From the NCBI GenBank assembly GCA_031279175.1, contig JAITJA010000074.1:1-25292 (forward strand): a DNA stretch of 25,292 bases. The letters are read 5' to 3'. This DNA is from Odoribacteraceae bacterium (GTDB lineage: Bacteria; Bacteroidota; Bacteroidia; Bacteroidales; Marinifilaceae). This document shows, piece after piece, positions 23,401-25,292 of this stretch; positions within the stretch are counted from its first letter, which is position 1, and every line of letters begins with the position of its first letter. A program made the translations under genes and the position numbers. The notes beneath the pieces are model-generated. The model had not been told where the DNA came from. It did no database searches and saw only the letters and a list, made by a program, of their open reading frames with translations.

Positions 23401-24595
23401 CGGAATTATGCGGGATATACCCCTTGTCGGCCGTGTACCGCGCGAACGAATTCTCGCCCGGCCGCTTCCTGTTCAGCCCGCCCTCGACGGTTCCCACCCA
23501 GAGATTCCCCGCGCGATCTTCCAGTATAGCGTTAACGGGATTCGCGGAGAGCGACGCGGGATCGGAAGCATCGTGAAGGTAAGCGCGCGCGAGCAAGCGC
23601 GGCGCGGTCATCTTGTTCGCGCCCCCGGCCTCCGTTCCCACCCAGATCGTGTTCTCGTACGCGACGATACAATTAACAAAGTCATTATTCAAGGTCTGCC
23701 CCACCCGCCCGTCGCGGCTACTGACGCGTTGGAAAGACGCGTTCGCGGCGTCGAAGAAATTCAGTCCGCGGAGCGTGGACGCGACGAGCGTCCCGTCGTC
23801 GAGGAGCAACAGCCCGGTGATCATGTTCTGCGAGATCGACGCGGGATCATCCTCGTCGTGCGTGAACATGTCGAGGGACGCGTCGTTGAGATTATACCGC
23901 GCCAGCCCGTTTTCCGTCCCGATCCAGAAGGCATTTTCCTTCCTGAGAATCGAGGAGACGTGCACGTTCGCGCCGAAATCGACGTCGCGGAAGGCGCGTT
24001 GCAGCGCGAGCCCCCCGCGTAGCGACGGCGCGGCGGTAAAAATCTTCCCGTCGAGGGCGACATGCACGACCCCGTCGATCTCCTGGATGGAGGAAAACGA
24101 GCCGTTGGCCGGTCGTCCTGTCGTGTCCACGCGGAGGATATCGCCATTGGCCGCCAGGGAGATCTTGTACAAGTTATTTGTCGCGAGGATCCACGCGTCC
24201 CCTTTCTTGTCGACGAGCAAATCGATGGGTATCACCTCCACCGGTAGCGGTATCGCGCGATTGGCGCGCGGGTCGACGAGATCGACTCCCCCGGTAGAAA
24301 TGATCCAGAGCCTCCGGCACGCGTCCTCGCGCACCTTGTGTATGGTATTACTCTTGAGCGCCACCGGCGAGCTATTCGCGTCGAGGATCACGAGGTCGTG
24401 CCCGTCATGCCGGGCCAGCCCGCCACCGGTAGAGATCCAGATATAGCCGCGGCTATCCTTGAAAATATCGTCGACGAAATTGTGCGGGAGCCCGTCATCG
24501 ACGGTGATCGCGCTAAAAGTGTACCCGGGCAGTGGTCGCGGGGCAGCCTCTACCGCGAGCAGGAGGAGTAGTAGTGACGTGATCGCGTGTTTCAT
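20459..24595 (-). CDS. Hybrid two-component system (HTCS) sensor/regulator, one-protein type
   Basis: The ATG at 24595 begins a signal-like helix (MKHAITSLLLLLLAVEAA); an ATG 51 bases upstream is rejected because the -7 box lies between. The 1378-residue protein has, in order: about 14 periplasmic two-component propeller repeats forming two beta-propellers (about 25-675, repeats of NLWVGT / LWIST type); a Y_Y_Y domain (about 705-773); a membrane helix (about 778-798); coiled coil; HisKA with H874 in NISHEFRTP; HATPase_c with LLANAIKFT, VSDNGPGI and SGTGIGLYL; a receiver with phospho-acceptor D1168 in ISDLVMPVMDG and K1220; and an AraC-type DNA-binding domain (about 1263-1370). HTCS proteins normally sense oligosaccharides and activate polysaccharide utilisation loci. 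No SusC/D or glycoside hydrolase gene adjoins it here, so the target is unknown. Confidence 0.95.
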   Translation of the reverse strand: MKHAITSLLLLLLAVEAAPRPLPGYTFSAITVDDGLPHNFVDDIFKDSRGYIWISTGGGLARHDGHDLVILDANSSPVALKSNTIHKVREDACRRLWIISTGGVDLVDPRANRAIPLPVEVIPIDLLVDKKGDAWILATNNLYKISLAANGDILRVDTTGRPANGSFSSIQEIDGVVHVALDGKIFTAAPSLRGGLALQRAFRDVDFGANVHVSSILRKENAFWIGTENGLARYNLNDASLDMFTHDEDDPASISQNMITGLLLLDDGTLVASTLRGLNFFDAANASFQRVSSRDGRVGQTLNNDFVNCIVAYENTIWVGTEAGGANKMTAPRLLARAYLHDASDPASLSANPVNAILEDRAGNLWVGTVEGGLNRKRPGENSFARYTADKGYIPHNSVSALAEDDKGNLWVGTWGSGTAVFQGDGKNGEARISLPTEYTSILQHDSINRAIWIGTSRGVYLRDLVTGQLSEPLPDSLARDIRGTLGALVDREDRLWIGTTAGLLAIDLRDLDENKKARGARRFRTGDALLDRLFFTRVTCIHEDHLGNLWIGSNNHGLCKVSPRATTPPLHYTTADGLPNNTIFGILEDARGLLWISTAHGISVRDPGTGLFTNYTRDDGLPGNQFYLNAYCRSADGNRLYFGGVEGVVAIDGVRESPPVTGLPVAITRFQVLDKRIALEDPYYFNPGDSRVASVDLHESDKSFSIEFSALDHAHPSTVAYAYRLSGFDNTWINVNADRRFATYTNLPAGAYTFQVKRRDSDVITTLRVIVHPFFYKTAWFISLLAVAIGLALFLAHRWRVANLRRRGKILQEKIALRTRALEQQKQLLELQAVELQTQNTVLKTQHEQLLHMAREVKQSTDDRVNFFTNISHEFRTPITLVTGPLERALRISYNPAVIEQLQLARRNAAHLLSLVNQLMDFRKIEEGRATVHLENKNFLLFLDELLPPFDVFLEERRATLRDVYHIPAPTFLFDQENLRKLLSNLLANAIKFTPDGGTVTLYARSMFARDGNEYLYICVSDNGPGIKQQELQRVFDRFFQSREEAPRAIRGQSGTGIGLYLCKSIVELLGGAIVARNNPSRGAAIRVLLPLARDPSGHDLARSLPRTAPAAQGPTTAAILVVEDNADARLFVTSILRDHYRVEQAEDGEQALRVLHSRRVDLVISDLVMPVMDGLELSRRVKGSFATSHIPFIMLTARVDPDSRLSSYNTGVDDYIEKPFTDELLLARVQNILQRRDADRRRLSLNMNTAELDLPAGSNDERFLRRVVDALKANYKNDAFDVGDFALAMKTSKSLLNKKLQALAGRPAGQFIRDYRLNVAREIIRESNGNLTISEIAYSVGFNDPKYFTRCFTRHFGVTPTTARDATKGQQHDPGV

Positions 24596-24616
24596 GGGGG
24601 TCGAGGGATGTTTCCG

Positions 24617-24646
24617 CGAAGATAATCGTTTGTTCATTCCCGGCAA
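24617..24646 (-). promoter_or_regulatory. Promoter of the HTCS gene: TTG, 19 bp, TATCTTCG
   Basis: On the minus strand TTGCC (plus 24642-24646) is followed after 19 bp by TATCTTCG (plus 24617-24624). The predicted start near 24610 gives a 15-base leader to the ATG at 24595. Both boxes and spacing fit. Confidence 0.75.
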
Positions 24647-24732
24647 CAGGAGCGATTATTCCCGTCTCCCGGGCTATTCCCTGCTATTCCGTGTAAAAAA
24701 AACGCGGCAGATCAAAAAAAATCCACGTCGAC

Positions 24733-24763
24733 TTGCATTAATAAGAAAACAGCATTACCTTCG
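24733..24763 (+). promoter_or_regulatory. Promoter of the array 4 frame: TTG, 20 bp, TACCTTCG
   Basis: TTG at 24733-24735 and TACCTTCG at 24756-24763 are 20 bp apart, pointing rightward, with transcription expected from about 24770. It is divergent from the HTCS promoter, about 110 bp away, and precedes the ATG at 24814 by a leader of about 44 bases. Confidence 0.65.
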
Positions 24764-24813
24764 TCGCCGAGATAACAAAAGAACAATCACGCGGATACAG
24801 AAAACAGGGCGAT

Positions 24814-25292
24814 ATGAAAAAGACAAAAGTCACCACTCTCCTCGAGAACGCGAATGCACGGCCAGCGCGCCCTGCACTCGCTCCCGCGCGCGATCGCGAG
24901 TGGAATGGCTGTATCCCGGGACAATCTCCCGCGAAATCAATGATCATGAAACAGGAACCGCGAGGGGGCTTCGCGAAATCGCGAAGCGTTCTCGGGATTT
25001 CCCGAGAAGCCATCGCGAAATCGCGAAGCGTTCTCGGGATTTCCCGAGAAGCCATCGCGAAATCGCGAAGCGTTCTCGGGATTTCCCGAGAGGCCATCGC
25101 GAAATCGCGAAGCGTTCTCGGGATTTCCCGAGAAGCCTTCGCGAAATCGCGAAACCGTCTCGGAGTTTCCCGAGAAGCCTTCGCGCAGCCGCGAAACGCT
25201 CTCGCGAGTTTGCGAGAAGCTTTCGCGATTTCGCGAAACGCTCTCGTAAGTTCGCGAGAAGCCTTCGCGATTTCGCGAAACGCTCTCGTAAG
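24814..25292 (+). CDS. Open frame with 14-residue repeats over array 4, running off the window
   Basis: From the ATG at 24814 the plus frame is open for at least 159 codons to the window edge. The first 52 residues are non-repetitive (MKKTKVTTLLENANARP..., then SMIMKQEPRGG). The rest is a tandem of heptads, alternately IAKSRSV and LGISREA, drifting to FAISRNA and LVSSREA near the edge. Hydrophobic residues recur every seven positions, with Arg and Ser between, so a helical repeat is possible. A good promoter lies upstream, unlike the frames over arrays 1 and 2. Against coding: the DNA unit is palindromic, the opposite strand is also open for 119 codons, and any stop-free 21-bp repeat yields heptads. 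No family is recognised. Confidence 0.4.
   Translation, partial: MKKTKVTTLLENANARPARPALAPARDREWNGCIPGQSPAKSMIMKQEPRGGFAKSRSVLGISREAIAKSRSVLGISREAIAKSRSVLGISREAIAKSRSVLGISREAFAKSRNRLGVSREAFAQPRNALASLREAFAISRNALVSSREAFAISRNALV
24970..25292. repeat. Array 4: alternating palindromes at 21-bp pitch, 42-bp composite unit, cut by window end
   Basis: Two palindromes alternate, A (TTCGCGAAATCGCGAA) and B (TTCTCGGGATTTCCCGAGAA), with dyad centres at 24977.5, 24998.5, 25019.5 and so on every 21 bp to 25271.5. Fourteen complete units and part of a fifteenth are visible. The first eight are nearly identical. Later ones drift but keep symmetry: A becomes TTTCGCGATTTCGCGAAA (8-bp arms, centre AA changed to TT), and B becomes CTCGCGAGTTTGCGAG, in which a G-to-C change in one arm is matched by C-to-G in the other (25205 and 25212). 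The array continues beyond the window. Confidence 0.97.

Overview
The window looks like chromosomal DNA from a GC-rich member of the Bacteroidales (Bacteroidota). Supporting signs are a hybrid two-component system (HTCS) regulator with periplasmic propellers, a TonB-dependent receptor with a CarboxypepD_reg-like N-terminal domain, DUF2027/Smr, DUF4296 and DUF4836-type proteins, an MlaE/MlaF pair, and Bacteroidota-type promoters with a -7 box close to TANNTTTG. I cannot name the genus. No insertion sequence, integrase, phage gene or CRISPR array was seen.

Layout. 1-2154 (+): the C-terminus of a DUF2027/Smr protein, a DnaQ-like exonuclease and a GNAT acetyltransferase. 2248-6507 (-): a TonB-dependent receptor followed by a surface-type lipoprotein, closed by a terminator. 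6508-7500: a long non-coding gap with repeat array 1. 7501-10685 (-): operon mlaE-like, mlaF-like, DUF4296 lipoprotein, a 114-residue protein resembling an amidohydrolase without its barrel, and rnhA. 10774-11835 (+): manC. 11836-12101: terminator and array 3. 12102-15484 (-): operon of DUF4836-like lipoprotein, ABC ATPase and FtsX-like permease. 15485-15979: array 2. 15980-18672 (-): rbfA, a LolC/E-type permease, a VanZ-like protein, then a Crp/Fnr regulator with its own promoter. 18747-19149 (+): tRNA-Pro(CGG) and tRNA-Asn(GTT), each with promoter and terminator. 19247-20428 (+): purM. 20459-24595 (-): a 1378-residue HTCS regulator. 24596-25292: promoters pointing both ways and array 4, which lies inside an open frame that runs off the window.

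The most unusual feature is a family of four intergenic tandem arrays. Their sequences are unrelated, but they share one architecture. Each consists of a dyad-symmetric (palindromic) core repeated at exactly 21 bp: 21 units in array 1, 12 in array 2, 3 in array 3 and about 15 in array 4. Three of the four also show a two-unit, 42-bp superperiod. At least one pair of compensating substitutions keeps the symmetry in array 4. 21 bp equals two turns of B-DNA and also seven codons, so the arrays could be phased protein-binding or bent DNA, structured RNA at transcript ends, or heptad-coding sequence. The sequence argues most strongly for selection on the dyad and the pitch, not on one conserved sequence.

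A second recurring signal is the promoter. Ten gene starts in the window, plus the array 4 frame, have a -7 box fitting TANNTTYG (TTTG or TTCG), usually 12-45 bases before the start codon or tRNA.
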